Of a stretch of 64,000 nucleotides of DNA, positions 36,995-45,791 are shown piece by piece. The notes beneath the pieces were generated by a model. It did not search any database. It saw nothing but the letters and a program-made list of their open reading frames with translations, and had not been told where the DNA came from. The position numbers and the translations under genes are program-made. Positions within the stretch are counted from its first letter, which is position 1, and each line of letters opens with the position of its first letter. The DNA lies in NCBI RefSeq assembly GCF_024732245.1, contig NZ_CP093845.1:124001-188000 (forward strand), written 5' to 3'. The DNA comes from Dietzia sp. B32. Lineage in GTDB: Bacteria > Actinomycetota > Actinomycetes > Mycobacteriales > Mycobacteriaceae.

Positions 36995-38335
36995 GTGGTC
37001 AGAGTCGAACCGCAGACCGTCGACCTCGAGCGCTGGCCCGCGCTCGCCCCGCCATCCGGATCGGGGGGACAGCCGGCGGTGCTCATCGCGCAGGCCCTTC
37101 GGCGATCGGCGCGCGAGCTCGGGATCCGGATCGATTATCCCGACTCCTCGGCGGCCGGCGAGTACGACGCCCCGGTTCGCGTGGTCCTGCGCGAACCGGA
37201 GGCCTTCTGGGCCCGACTGGCGGACGCCGGCGTGCTCGGGCTCGGTGAGTCGTTCATGGCGGGCGACTGGGCGACGCCGGACCTCTGCGCTGCCATCGCG
37301 GTGCTGGCCCCGTGGATCGCGGGCAACGCCGACTGCGCGCACCCGGGTGAGCGCGCGTACGGCCGTGACGGACGCGGCCCGGTCGGCGGGGGCAGGCGCC
37401 GCGGAGGTGGCGTCGGGGTGGAGCTGGAGGACTCGGTCCCGGGCGCGCTGACCTCCCTGTACACGGACGAGACGATGTCGACTTCGGCGGCGGTGTTCGC
37501 GTCCGGTGCGCGGACCCGTGCGCGTCTGGACGACGGCACCGATGTCGTCCACCTGGAGGCGCCCGCGGCGCCCCCGCGCCGCACTGATCTCGGCGATGCC
37601 CAGCGTCGGTCGGCGGACACCCTGTTGACCCTCGCCGGGGTCGGGGAGGGGACCCGCGCACTGGTGGCCACACCGGGATGGGGCGAGCTACCGATGCGGG
37701 CTGCCGAGCGTGGGGCCCACGTGCGAACGATGACGTCGTCGACGGAGAGACTGTCGGCCCTCGGGTCGCGGTTCGCCGCCGCAGGTCTGGATGACGAGAT
37801 CTCCCTCTTCCTCGGTGCGCCGTCGGAGGTCTCTGGTGCCGTCGACTCGGTCGTCGCGGTGGACCCTGGTGTCACAGCCGGTCCGGCCGGGCACGCTGCG
37901 GTGATCGCCGTCGCCGACAGGCTTCTCGGGCCGAACGGCCGAGTGGCCGTCCAGACGACGGTGTCACCGGGGCGGCCCACCCCCGCCGTCGTGGAGCTGG
38001 CCGCGTGGGGATCCCGATACGTGTCCGAGGCCGGGCCCCCCGTGGCGTGGACGGAGCTGGTCGAGATGGTCGACCGCGCGCCCCGGCTGGCTCTCCGGGG
38101 ACGGGTGGAGCTGACCGCTCATCACGCGGAGACCGTCCGCCTGTGGTCGGAGACGTTCGCCCACCGCGGCCGCGACGCCGCCGCGCTGGGCTTCGACGCG
38201 GTCTACCGGCGGATGTGGTCGTTCCATCTCGCGGCGGCGGAGGCGGGCCTCCGGAGTGGGTGGATCGAGTCGGTTCAGGTACTCGCGTCAGCGGGTGAGG
38301 CGGTCGGGCGACGCGACCAGGGGCCCACGACATAG
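36995..38335 (+). CDS. Degenerate cyclopropane-fatty-acid-synthase-like protein
   Basis: 446 aa. Early motifs GLGESFMAGDW and LTSLYTDETMSTSAAVF are hallmarks of the CfaS/UfaA1 family, which methylenates membrane-lipid double bonds using SAM. The SAM-binding loop, normally an LDIGCGWG type, reads LVATPGWGELPMRAAERG, with the first acidic residue lost and several substitutions downstream, so catalysis is doubtful. The C-terminal domain (WSETFAHRG, FDAVYRRMWSFHLAAAEAGLRSG) is well kept. GGGAGG precedes the GTG at 36995. The DUF385 gene starts 11 bp after its stop. Confidence 0.75.
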   Translation: MVRVEPQTVDLERWPALAPPSGSGGQPAVLIAQALRRSARELGIRIDYPDSSAAGEYDAPVRVVLREPEAFWARLADAGVLGLGESFMAGDWATPDLCAAIAVLAPWIAGNADCAHPGERAYGRDGRGPVGGGRRRGGGVGVELEDSVPGALTSLYTDETMSTSAAVFASGARTRARLDDGTDVVHLEAPAAPPRRTDLGDAQRRSADTLLTLAGVGEGTRALVATPGWGELPMRAAERGAHVRTMTSSTERLSALGSRFAAAGLDDEISLFLGAPSEVSGAVDSVVAVDPGVTAGPAGHAAVIAVADRLLGPNGRVAVQTTVSPGRPTPAVVELAAWGSRYVSEAGPPVAWTELVEMVDRAPRLALRGRVELTAHHAETVRLWSETFAHRGRDAAALGFDAVYRRMWSFHLAAAEAGLRSGWIESVQVLASAGEAVGRRDQGPTT

Positions 38336-38345
38336 GGTTCGTCCC

Positions 38346-38825
38346 ATGGGCAACATCCTCACCCCGATCGCCGTGTGGTTCGGCCGACAGGACGCCACCC
38401 GGGAGAACTCCCATCTGGTCGTCACGGTGGACCGGTGGCTCGACCGGGTCACCCGGGGTCGGGTCCCGCTCCTCCGGGTGGCGGGCCTGCCGACGCTCAC
38501 CCTGCACGTGGCGGGTCGCAGGAGCGGCGCGCTGCGCAGCACACCGCTCCTGTGCGCCTCCTGGGGGAACGGACTGGTCATCGTCGGGTCGAACTGGGGC
38601 GGGCAGAAGACCCCGGCGTGGGTCCACAATCTGCGGGCCGCCGGGGAAGGCGAGGTCGCTGTCTCGGTCTACGGGGCGCGCCTGGTCGTGGACGTGCAGG
38701 AACTGGCCGGTGACGAACGGGCCTCGGCATGGTCCGCGGCCGCTCGGGTGTGGCCGAACTACGAGATCTACGCCCGCCGCACCACTCGCGAACTGCCCGT
38801 CTTCCACCTCACGCCCCGCTTGTAG
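38346..38825 (+). CDS. Deazaflavin-dependent nitroreductase family protein (DUF385)
   Basis: 159 aa. The PLLRVAGLPTLTLHVAGRRSGALRSTPLL and VGSNWGGQKTPAWVHNL motifs match the F420-dependent Ddn-like family (split beta-barrel). Members reduce nitro or enone groups with F420H2 or bind fatty acids. The ATG at 38346 comes 10 bp after the upstream stop without a clear SD, so it may rely on coupled translation. Synthesis of F420 is known in mycobacteria-like actinomycetes. Confidence 0.85.
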   Translation: MGNILTPIAVWFGRQDATRENSHLVVTVDRWLDRVTRGRVPLLRVAGLPTLTLHVAGRRSGALRSTPLLCASWGNGLVIVGSNWGGQKTPAWVHNLRAAGEGEVAVSVYGARLVVDVQELAGDERASAWSAAARVWPNYEIYARRTTRELPVFHLTPRL

Positions 38826-38873
38826 CCGGCGAGCGCGCCGCGTCGCGGCAGCGCGTCACCGGGCGGCCCGGCC

Positions 38874-39353
38874 TCAGCGTCGGGCGACCATGTTCATCGC
38901 GGTGGCGGTGAGGACCGGGTCCCCGTCCTGATTGATCAGGGTGACGTCGGTCGTGAGGACACCGCGGTCCGGCTTGGTCCGCGAGGGACGCACCCCGGTG
39001 GTCTCGCACACCAGGGTGAGGCGATCGCCCGGCCGCAGCGGGCGCACCCACCTCAACTCGTCGATGCCGGGGGAGGCCAGGCTCGCCACGCTCGTGAGGT
39101 AATTGTCGGCGAACAGACGCATCATCAGCGCGGCCGTCTGCCAGCCGCTGGCGATGAGCCCGCCGAACGGTCCGGAGGCCGCTGCCTCGGGATCGGTGTG
39201 GATGCTTTGCGGGTCGTACCGGCGGGCGAAGTCCATGATCTCCTCGGCGTCGACCGTCTCCTCGCCGAACCGGTATCGCGCGCCCTCGGTGTAGTCCTCG
39301 AGGTACCTGTCGTCGATCGGGGCCGTGAACTCGTCGAACGTCTCGTCCTGCAT
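38874..39353 (-). CDS. MaoC-like (R)-hydratase
   Basis: 159 aa hotdog protein. The FARRYDPQSIHTDPEAAASGPFGGLIASGWQTAALMMRL segment contains the catalytic Asp-x4-His dyad (D-PQSI-H) and the hydratase-2 motif. It probably hydrates trans-2-enoyl-CoA or a related thioester. It is divergent from the TesB-like gene (65 bp apart), suggesting shared control of acyl-CoA metabolism. Complete. Confidence 0.88.
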   Translation of the reverse strand: MQDETFDEFTAPIDDRYLEDYTEGARYRFGEETVDAEEIMDFARRYDPQSIHTDPEAAASGPFGGLIASGWQTAALMMRLFADNYLTSVASLASPGIDELRWVRPLRPGDRLTLVCETTGVRPSRTKPDRGVLTTDVTLINQDGDPVLTATAMNMVARR

Positions 39354-39418
39354 CGTCTCTCCCAGCGCTGGTGTGTACGCTTCTCAGTTAATCACCACTC
39401 ACCGACTGGAGGACGGAG

Positions 39419-40186
39419 ATGGCGTACTTCGAGCGCCTCGGACCGGGTCGCTTCCGCCCGACCGGGCACGTGAGCGGAGCCTGGGATGAGTCGACCCAGC
39501 ACATCGGCCCGGCGCTCGGTCTGTTGGTCCACGCCGTGGAGCTCGATCTGGCGGCTCGCCGGGACGATCCCATGGTGGTGTCCCGCCTGTCCTACGAGCT
39601 GCTGGGCGTGGTGCCGATGGACGTAGTCGACGTGCGGGTGGAGGTCATCCGACCGGGGCGCACGATCGAGCTGGTGGAGGTCACCTACGGGCACGGGGAT
39701 CGGGCCGGGATCCGCCTGCGGGCATGGTTGCAGCAGCCCCGCGACACCCGCGCGATCGCCGGCGACGGATTCGATCCGATCCCGCCACCCGACCAGATGG
39801 AGCCGTGGGACCCCACCACCATCTGGCGCGGGGGATACCTCGCCTCGGCCGAGGTGCGCCGGATCAGCGACGGCCCCGGCCGGTCGCGGTACTGGGTCCG
39901 CACCGGGATCCCGCTTCTCGCCGGCGAGGAGATCGGTGGCCTGGCGCGGATGGCCGGACTGTTCGACATCGCCAACGGTATGGCGATCCGGGCCGATCCC
40001 ACCGACGTCCACTTCCCCAACATCGATCTCACCGCGCACCTGGTCCGCCCGCCGGCAGGGGAGTGGCTCGGGTTCGACACGCGAGTCACCTTCGGGCCCG
40101 GTGGGTTGGGACTGACGTCGAGCGTGATCCACGACGAGGCCGGGCCGGTGGGGACCGTCGCCCAGTCGCTCACCGTCAGACCCTGA
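39419..40186 (+). CDS. Acyl-CoA thioesterase domain protein (TesB-like double hotdog)
   Basis: 255 aa, about two hotdog folds. The N-terminal ESTQHIGPALGLLVHAVE and the C-terminal LFDIANGMAIRADPTDVHFPNIDLTAHLVRPPAGEWLGFDTRV are typical of actinobacterial TesB-like thioesterases. It hydrolyses acyl-CoAs of unknown chain length. GGAGG with a clean ATG sets the start. It overlaps the last 11 bp of the SRPBCC-GNAT gene tail to tail. Confidence 0.85.
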   Translation: MAYFERLGPGRFRPTGHVSGAWDESTQHIGPALGLLVHAVELDLAARRDDPMVVSRLSYELLGVVPMDVVDVRVEVIRPGRTIELVEVTYGHGDRAGIRLRAWLQQPRDTRAIAGDGFDPIPPPDQMEPWDPTTIWRGGYLASAEVRRISDGPGRSRYWVRTGIPLLAGEEIGGLARMAGLFDIANGMAIRADPTDVHFPNIDLTAHLVRPPAGEWLGFDTRVTFGPGGLGLTSSVIHDEAGPVGTVAQSLTVRP

Positions 40187-41081
40187 GTTGCCGGAGGTAG
40201 CACCGCATCCCGGAACCGCTGTCGGGGTCGAGGTCGGAAAAGCCGTGGCGTTCGTAGAACCGCCGGACGTCCACGTCGTCGGCGTCGACGTTGATGAGCA
40301 ACTCCTCGGAGCCGCGGGAGCGGACCTCGCCGACGGCGCGGGCCAGCAGCGCCGATCCGACGCCGCCCCCGCGGAGGTCCTGACGGACATAGAGCTCCTC
40401 GAGCTGCGCGAGCGGCCCGTCCCAGAGCGGCGTCGGGCGCAGGGTGAGGAACGCGAACCCGATGTCCGCACCGGCGTCGGAGTCGACCCGGGCGATGAGC
40501 GCGAGGACGTCCTCGCGGGCCAGCAGGTGCTCGAACCGCGCGGCGGCGCCGGGGCCGTCCGGGGTGCGCGCGTCGAACTCGGTGTTGAAGTCGTGGAGCA
40601 GCTGGCCTAGTGAACCCGCGTCCGCAGGGGTGGCCACGCGGATCTCCGACGGCTCGGCGCGCCGAGCCGGGGCCTCGGCCTCGGGCGCCGGGTTCCCCTC
40701 GACGACCCTCCTGAGGCGCTCGAGGTCCTCGGCCACGGCGGCGGCGTCCTGCTCGAACCCGTCGTCGTCGCCGTCGGTTCCGCGCAGGGTGAACACCACC
40801 TCGCTCCCGTGCGGGTGGGGCAGGACCCGCAGTGGATTGAGGGTGACCGTCCCGTCGGGGAGCGTGACCTCGTGGTCCAGGACGCCGAAGCCGTTGGTGG
40901 GGGCGAACCGGACGCGGACCACTCCCATGGGGGAGTCGACGACGAGGGTGTCGCCGTCGGATCGCACCTCACCCGCCGCGAGCCCGGCCGCCCACGAGGG
41001 CAGGTGGGCCGGGTCGGCGGCGAGGGCGTAGACCTCATCGGGGGAGCGGCGGATGACCACGCCCAGGTGCCGGGTGCGCAT
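40176..41081 (-). CDS. SRPBCC lipid-transfer domain fused to a GNAT acetyltransferase
   Basis: 301 aa. The first half (MRTRHLGVVIRRSPDEVYALAADPAHLPSWAAGL to about 130) is a START/SRPBCC-type ligand-binding domain. After an Ala/Glu-rich linker the second half (from about 150) is a GNAT with the acetyl-CoA loop VRQDLRGGGVGSALL (about 243). The fusion suggests a ligand-controlled N-acetyltransferase. The ATG at 41081 is used; an ATG-less extension upstream was rejected. It converges on the TesB-like gene. Confidence 0.8.
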   Translation of the reverse strand: MRTRHLGVVIRRSPDEVYALAADPAHLPSWAAGLAAGEVRSDGDTLVVDSPMGVVRVRFAPTNGFGVLDHEVTLPDGTVTLNPLRVLPHPHGSEVVFTLRGTDGDDDGFEQDAAAVAEDLERLRRVVEGNPAPEAEAPARRAEPSEIRVATPADAGSLGQLLHDFNTEFDARTPDGPGAAARFEHLLAREDVLALIARVDSDAGADIGFAFLTLRPTPLWDGPLAQLEELYVRQDLRGGGVGSALLARAVGEVRSRGSEELLINVDADDVDVRRFYERHGFSDLDPDSGSGMRCYLRQLRV

Positions 41082-41145
41082 GAGACAAGTATCCGCCGCG
41101 CCCGCCGTCCGCACCAGAGGCGGCGGGTCGGGGATCCGCGCCGGG

Positions 41146-41499
41146 TCAGGGGGTGGCGGGCTCGTCGTAGCTGCCCTGGCCGGCGATGCCGGTGACCGTC
41201 GTCAGGAGGAAGACGGAGTCGGCGAGCGCGGTGACGGCGTGGCGGTGGTGGGTGAGCGTGTGCAGTTCGCCCGCCGCGATGTCCGTGGACCCGTCGCCCG
41301 TGACGCGGACGGCGCCCTGCAGGAGATAGAGGCTCGCGGCCGGGGGGGAGTTGTGCTCCTCGAGTTCGGTGCCCTCCGTCAGCGCGAGGAGGGACTGCCG
41401 CAGTGGCCCCTCGCGGACGAGGATCTCGGCGTGGCGACCGTGCGCGGATTCCTTCGCGCGGGTGAGGATGCGGTCGGCCGTCTCGGTCACATGGTTCAT
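41146..41499 (-). CDS. Small cupin-domain protein
   Basis: 117 aa. The fold signature is LEEHNSPPAASLYLLQGAVRVTG followed by LTHHRHAVTALADSVFLLTTV, a cupin with a reduced metal site (His-x-Asn, then a cluster of three histidines). Function unknown; such proteins often respond to nutrients or bind metal. It lies 74 bp downstream of the lactate-permease-like gene on the same strand. A GTG four codons upstream is an alternative start. Confidence 0.75.
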   Translation of the reverse strand: MNHVTETADRILTRAKESAHGRHAEILVREGPLRQSLLALTEGTELEEHNSPPAASLYLLQGAVRVTGDGSTDIAAGELHTLTHHRHAVTALADSVFLLTTVTGIAGQGSYDEPATP

Positions 41500-41573
41500 G
41501 GTGGAACTCACTGTCTCTCGGGTCACGCTGCCTCTCGGTTTGAGCTGCCTCTCGAGTCGCGTTGGTTCGCACC

Positions 41574-43004
41574 CTACGCCAGGACGGCGACCACCGCGCA
41601 GAGCACGACGGTGGCGGACACGACGGCGGCGGCCAGGGTGCGGGTGGCGGCGCGGGGGAGTCGGGTGTGGCCGGCCATGACCACGCCGACGGCCAGGGCG
41701 ACGCGCGGGGGCGAGACGATGATCGCGAACGACCCGGCGACGTTCTGCCCGGCGAGCGTCACGAGGCTGTCGGCTCCCAGCCCGGCCGCGGCGCCGGAGG
41801 TGGCGGCGGAGAACATCGCCGCCGCACCGGTGTTGGTGCCGGTGAGATAGCCGCCGAGTGCCCCGATGGCCGGGATGCCGGCCAGTGACGCCTCTCCGAA
41901 CCCCGCGGCGAGATCGGCGAGGTGGGCGGCCATCCCGGCGGTGGCCATGACGATGCCGATGGACATGAACACGATGGCGTTGCCCGCGATGGGGACCCAT
42001 GTCGCCACCGCTGTCCGGACGAGGCGCTTCACGGGCGGGCCCGGTGTGGTGTAGACGCGGAGTGCGACGAGTGCCGCGATGGTCACCCAGAGGGCGGGGG
42101 AGGCGAGCCATCCCGCCGCGGCGGGGGAGCCGGACGGGGCGAGTACGGCCGTGGCGCCGAGGATCCCCGCGAGCAGGACCGCGAAAGGGACGAGCGCGCG
42201 CTCGAGCTCGGCGGTGACCGCGGGGAGCACGCCGTACCGGATGCGCGCGACCCCCAGCAGGAGGGCGATCACGGTGGCCGAGGCGAGGATGCCGGACGGT
42301 GGGACGCCGACCGCGGCGTTGGACGCGACGAGAGCGGCCCACTGGGTCACGACGACGGCGGCGCCGAGCGCCACGTGGCGTGCCGAAGGCCGGGTGGTGA
42401 CGACGATGAGGACGGTCGTCATGCTCACGACGAGGACCGGCAGGGTCAGAAGGGCCGACCAGTAACCGAGTTCCGCGACGTCCTGACCGCCGAGTTCCGC
42501 GGCCACGAGGGTGCCGGGGCCGAGGGAGCCCCACGGGACAAGGACCAACCCGAGCAGTCCCGTCACGACGGCCTTCACCGGCGACAGTCCCATCCGCACG
42601 AGGAGAGGGGCGGTGATCACCACGCCGAGCCCGAAACCGGTGACCGACTCCATGAGCGGTGTGAGGCCGAAGACCAGCAGCAGGATCGCGGGCACCCGGT
42701 CGCCACCGGAGCCGACCCGTTCGAGCCATCCGGCGATGTGGTCCCTGCTCCCGGTCGCCGACAGGGCCGTGGCCAAGAGGACGCCGCCGAGGAGGATGAG
42801 TGCGACCTCGAGGACCGTCGGCCCGAGCTGCGCCAGGGAGGTGAAGACCTCGTCGTCGTCGGGTCGGAAGACGGTGAGTGCACCGACGAGCGCGGCCACG
42901 AGGCCGGCGCCTCCCGCGAGCAGAGAGGGGGATCGGAGCGCCAACAGTGCCAGGACCACCACGACCGGCGCGACGGCGGCGCCGGTCTGCTCGAGAGCGC
43001 TCAC
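41574..43004 (-). CDS. L-lactate permease (LctP) family transporter
   Basis: 476 aa with about 12 membrane segments. LTPLMESVTGFGLGVVITAPLLVRMGLSPVKA and GALGGYLTGTNTGAAAMFS are LctP signature regions. It is likely a proton-coupled carboxylate (lactate or glycolate) importer. The GTG at 43004 gives a normal N-terminus; the longer open frame upstream overlaps the divergent MBL gene and has no membrane pattern. SD is weak. No lactate dehydrogenase is nearby, so the substrate is uncertain. Confidence 0.85.
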   Translation of the reverse strand: MSALEQTGAAVAPVVVVLALLALRSPSLLAGGAGLVAALVGALTVFRPDDDEVFTSLAQLGPTVLEVALILLGGVLLATALSATGSRDHIAGWLERVGSGGDRVPAILLLVFGLTPLMESVTGFGLGVVITAPLLVRMGLSPVKAVVTGLLGLVLVPWGSLGPGTLVAAELGGQDVAELGYWSALLTLPVLVVSMTTVLIVVTTRPSARHVALGAAVVVTQWAALVASNAAVGVPPSGILASATVIALLLGVARIRYGVLPAVTAELERALVPFAVLLAGILGATAVLAPSGSPAAAGWLASPALWVTIAALVALRVYTTPGPPVKRLVRTAVATWVPIAGNAIVFMSIGIVMATAGMAAHLADLAAGFGEASLAGIPAIGALGGYLTGTNTGAAAMFSAATSGAAAGLGADSLVTLAGQNVAGSFAIIVSPPRVALAVGVVMAGHTRLPRAATRTLAAAVVSATVVLCAVVAVLA

Positions 43005-43158
43005 TGCACCGAACCTACCGAGGGTCCCGGGCCAGCGGTTGCGACAGCACCGGGGGCCGAGGACCCTCGTCACACGACTGCGGGCGCAACCGCGGGCGGG
43101 CGGGACCTCGATGCGATCCGTGACCGACCGGACCGAGCCACCGCCGGAGAGGAGCACC

Positions 43159-43902
43159 GTGCACGCCACCGAAGTCGCCGACCGGGTCCATCGCCTGGCG
43201 CATGCCCACGTCAACTGCTATCTCATCGACGATGAGGACGGGGTGACCCTCGTCGATGCCGGCCTGCCGAGCATGTGGGACCTCATGACCGACACCCTCG
43301 CTCGGCTGGGCCGTGGTCCCGCAGACGTACGGGCGGTCGTGCTGACCCACGGGCACTTCGACCACGTCGGCTTCGCACGGCGCGCCCGGGTCGAGCTGGA
43401 GGTGCCGGTTCTGATCCACCCCGCCGACGGGCACTTGGCCGCGCACCCCTACAGCTATGAACCCCAGCGCAACCGCTTCCTGTACCCGTTCACCCATCCC
43501 CGGTCGCTACCGGTGCTCGGGAGGATGGCCATGGCCGGCGCCCTCACCATCAAGGGGATCGAGGACACCGGGGAGCTGCCGGTGGGATCCGCTCTGGACG
43601 TCCCGGGCCGACCCGTGGCGATGTTCGCCCCCGGCCACACCGGAGGGCACTGCATCCTGCACCTTCCCGACCGGGACACGGTCCTCAGCGGGGACGCCCT
43701 GGTGACCCTGGACCCGTACACCGGCGCCACGGGGCCGCAGATCGTCGCCTCGGCGGCCACGGCCGACACCGCCCGCGCGATGGAGTCGCTGGCGCCGATC
43801 GCCGCCACCGGGGCCTCCACCGTCCTGCCCGGCCACGGCGAGCCCTGGACCCACGGTGTCGACGCCGCGGTCGGACACGCCCGCGCAGTCGGCGAACACT
43901 GA
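43159..43902 (+). CDS. Metallo-beta-lactamase-fold hydrolase
   Basis: 247 aa. The zinc motif THGHFDH (His64, His66, Asp68, His69) and the later PGHTGGHCIL, DALVTLDP and LPGHG motifs are intact. Family members include glyoxalase II, RNases and quorum-signal hydrolases; substrate cannot be inferred. AGGAG precedes the GTG at 43159; the longer frame upstream is not coding. It ends 24 bp before a tandem duplication. Confidence 0.87.
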   Translation: MHATEVADRVHRLAHAHVNCYLIDDEDGVTLVDAGLPSMWDLMTDTLARLGRGPADVRAVVLTHGHFDHVGFARRARVELEVPVLIHPADGHLAAHPYSYEPQRNRFLYPFTHPRSLPVLGRMAMAGALTIKGIEDTGELPVGSALDVPGRPVAMFAPGHTGGHCILHLPDRDTVLSGDALVTLDPYTGATGPQIVASAATADTARAMESLAPIAATGASTVLPGHGEPWTHGVDAAVGHARAVGEH

Positions 43903-43926
43903 ACCGCGCTGCGGGCCGCCGGACCA

Positions 43927-43956
43927 GGGGATAAGCGCTCGGGGGATAAGCGCTCG
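43927..43956. repeat. Perfect 15-bp tandem duplication
   Basis: GGGGATAAGCGCTCG occurs twice in direct contact (43927-43941 and 43942-43956), each copy containing the AGCGCT palindrome. It lies between the convergent MBL gene and a frameshifted gene. Confidence 0.9.
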
Positions 43957-43966
43957 GCCGCGGTCG

Positions 43967-44463
43967 CTAGTGGCTGCGCAGGCCGCGATAGGACGTGAGC
44001 GTGGGCCTGATGGCGCGGTCCACGAGTGCCCCGGTGACCGCCGCGAACACCGCCTTGTGGCCGACGTCCACGGCGAGCTCATCGCGGGGCCAGGCTGCCG
44101 GCGGCGCGCCCACCCCGGTGGCGTTCTCGACGGTCTGGTCGACACTGAGGCGGACCGCGGTGTGCCAGGCGCTCGCGGATACGCCCCGGATGCCGGTGGC
44201 AGCCCAGACGCCCCGTAGTGCGCCAACGACGGCGCGGTGCCGAAGTGCATCAGGTGGTTCCACACCATGGGCTTGTGGCCGTCGTCGGGGGACCGTCCGA
44301 GCACGGTGAGCAGGGCGCGGGCAGGCACATAGGAGTCCGGTCGGCGGGTGACCAGCTGCTCTGCCTTCTCGGTGACGATCATTGCCGCGCCGCCCGCGAG
44401 CCCGGCGGCGGCACCCTTGCCTGCGGCGCGGAGCAGTACGGCTCGTCTGTTCGCTGGAGTCAC
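43967..44463 (-). pseudogene. Frameshifted conserved membrane-associated protein gene
   Basis: Two adjacent minus frames together encode one protein. The first (44463 to about 44225) reads VTPANRRAVLLRAAGKGAAAGLAGGAAM up to NHLMHFGTAPSLAHYGA. The second (about 44225 to 43967) continues LRGVWAATGIRGVSA to ALVDRAIRPTLTSYRGLRSH. The joined product resembles small actinobacterial membrane proteins whose middle runs THFALGT...AYG. GAGGAGG precedes the GTG at 44463. The frame changes near 44223-44232, where CTACGGGGCG occurs once; two tandem copies would restore a single frame. It may be a true mutation or a sequencing error. Confidence 0.65.
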
Positions 44464-44658
44464 GACATCCTCCTCGGTCTGCGGGGTGCGTCTGCGGGGT
44501 GGTGGCACCACGGTAGACCCGAGGAGAGGACGCGTCCATCGACGCGCCCCGGCGACGTGCGGCCCGACCGCGCCGGGAGTTCCGCAGCGGACGAAGGCCC
44601 GGGATCCGAGGCGTACGTTGGACGGGGACGGAGGCCCCGACGAGGAAAGGTCCGATAC

Positions 44659-45147
44659 ATGTCAGAGGACACCAGAACACCCGAACGCATCGTCGCCGAC
44701 CTGATCGAGAAGTCCCCGATATGCATGATCACCACCGTCGGGGCAGACGGTCGGCTGATGGCGCGGCCCATGACCCGCCAGAACTCCGACTTCGACGGAT
44801 CGATTCGGTTGCTCGCACCCCGTCACGGCGACCTTCCGTCGGAGATCGAGGCGAACCCGCAGGTCAACGTCTCAGTTCAGTCCTCGGACGGGTTCGTCTC
44901 CGTCGCAGGAAGAGCGGTCGTGGACGACGACCGTGACGCGGTGGCCGAGCACTGGAATGCCGCCGTCGGGGCATGGTTTCCCGAGGGGCCGGAGTCCGCC
45001 ACCTCGGTACTGATCCGTGCCGACACCGCCGAGTACTGGGACTCCAGCGGCTCGCGGATCGCGCACATCGCCTCGTTCGTCAGCGCAGCGGTGTCCCGTG
45101 ACGAACGCACTCCCGACATGGGAACCAGCGGCACCGTCGAACTCTGA
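44659..45147 (+). CDS. Pyridoxamine 5'-phosphate oxidase-like / general stress protein 26 family
   Basis: 162 aa split-barrel flavin-binding fold. ICMITTVGADGRLMARPMTRQNSDFDGSIRLLAPRHGD and VNVSVQSSDGFVSVAGRAVV match the Pyrid_ox_like family, in which most members bind FMN or F420 and have stress-linked roles. AGGAAAGG precedes the ATG. It lies next to the frameshifted gene, divergently transcribed (195 bp gap). Enzymatic activity is not demonstrated by the sequence. Confidence 0.82.
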   Translation: MSEDTRTPERIVADLIEKSPICMITTVGADGRLMARPMTRQNSDFDGSIRLLAPRHGDLPSEIEANPQVNVSVQSSDGFVSVAGRAVVDDDRDAVAEHWNAAVGAWFPEGPESATSVLIRADTAEYWDSSGSRIAHIASFVSAAVSRDERTPDMGTSGTVEL

Positions 45148-45173
45148 GCTCCAGCCGTTCGGAGCGGCGGAGG

Positions 45174-45677
45174 TCAGGGGAGAGCCGACGGCACGCGAAG
45201 CCGCGGCTTCAACTGATCCGGAGAGGGTTCGTCGCCCCGCTGGACGGTGGCGATGAGTGCGTCGGCGTGGGAGATCAATCCGGTCGTATCGATCCCGTGA
45301 GGCGCGGGGCCGCTGCCGTGGCCGATACGTTCGGCGGCACGGGCGAGCAAGGACAACGCACCCCTGGTGTTGCCGCGCTGGATATGGGTGATGCCGACCG
45401 CCAGCTGGGCCAGGCCCTGCCAGAGCAGGCGCTCGGCGTCGGGACAGCTCTTCCAGGCTCCCTCGAGAACTTCGTGGGCATTGAACGCGAGGCCGCGGTC
45501 CAGCAGATCCTGCGCCCATTCCAGCGACCGGGCCGGGGGCAGATCGAGATCCTCGGGGATGCGCTCGACACCCACGCTGCCGATCGGCAACGGGCGGCCG
45601 AGTTCATCGCGAGGGCGTGAGTTGCGCGCGCGGCCGTCCTCGTCGCGATCGCGGTCCATGCCGGGTGAGGTGCGCAT
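45174..45677 (-). CDS. DUF309 domain protein
   Basis: 167 aa. The helical core RSLEWAQDLLDRGLAFNAHEVLEGAWKSCPDAERLLWQGLAQLAVGITHIQRGN is the DUF309 family (NAHEVLE...W motif). Residues 1-35 are charged and disordered. Function unknown. Start set at the ATG at 45677; another ATG six codons downstream is possible. It converges with the PNPOx-like gene and is divergent from the alpha/beta hydrolase. Confidence 0.82.
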   Translation of the reverse strand: MRTSPGMDRDRDEDGRARNSRPRDELGRPLPIGSVGVERIPEDLDLPPARSLEWAQDLLDRGLAFNAHEVLEGAWKSCPDAERLLWQGLAQLAVGITHIQRGNTRGALSLLARAAERIGHGSGPAPHGIDTTGLISHADALIATVQRGDEPSPDQLKPRLRVPSALP

Positions 45678-45791
45678 GTCGCCATCGTCCCATCCGTCGT
45701 CGTCAGCCTGCCACCTCGGACCCGGGCGCCGGGACCCGATCGTGACACGTGGCGGGCGACCTTTCCTCCGAGCCCTCCGTAGGCTTGTCCG

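Noticed and set aside
35315-37552. 745-codon minus frame including ndh
   Set aside because: Only the part from the ATG at 36766 matches a type II NADH dehydrogenase and has an SD; the rest lies over the divergent CfaS-like gene.
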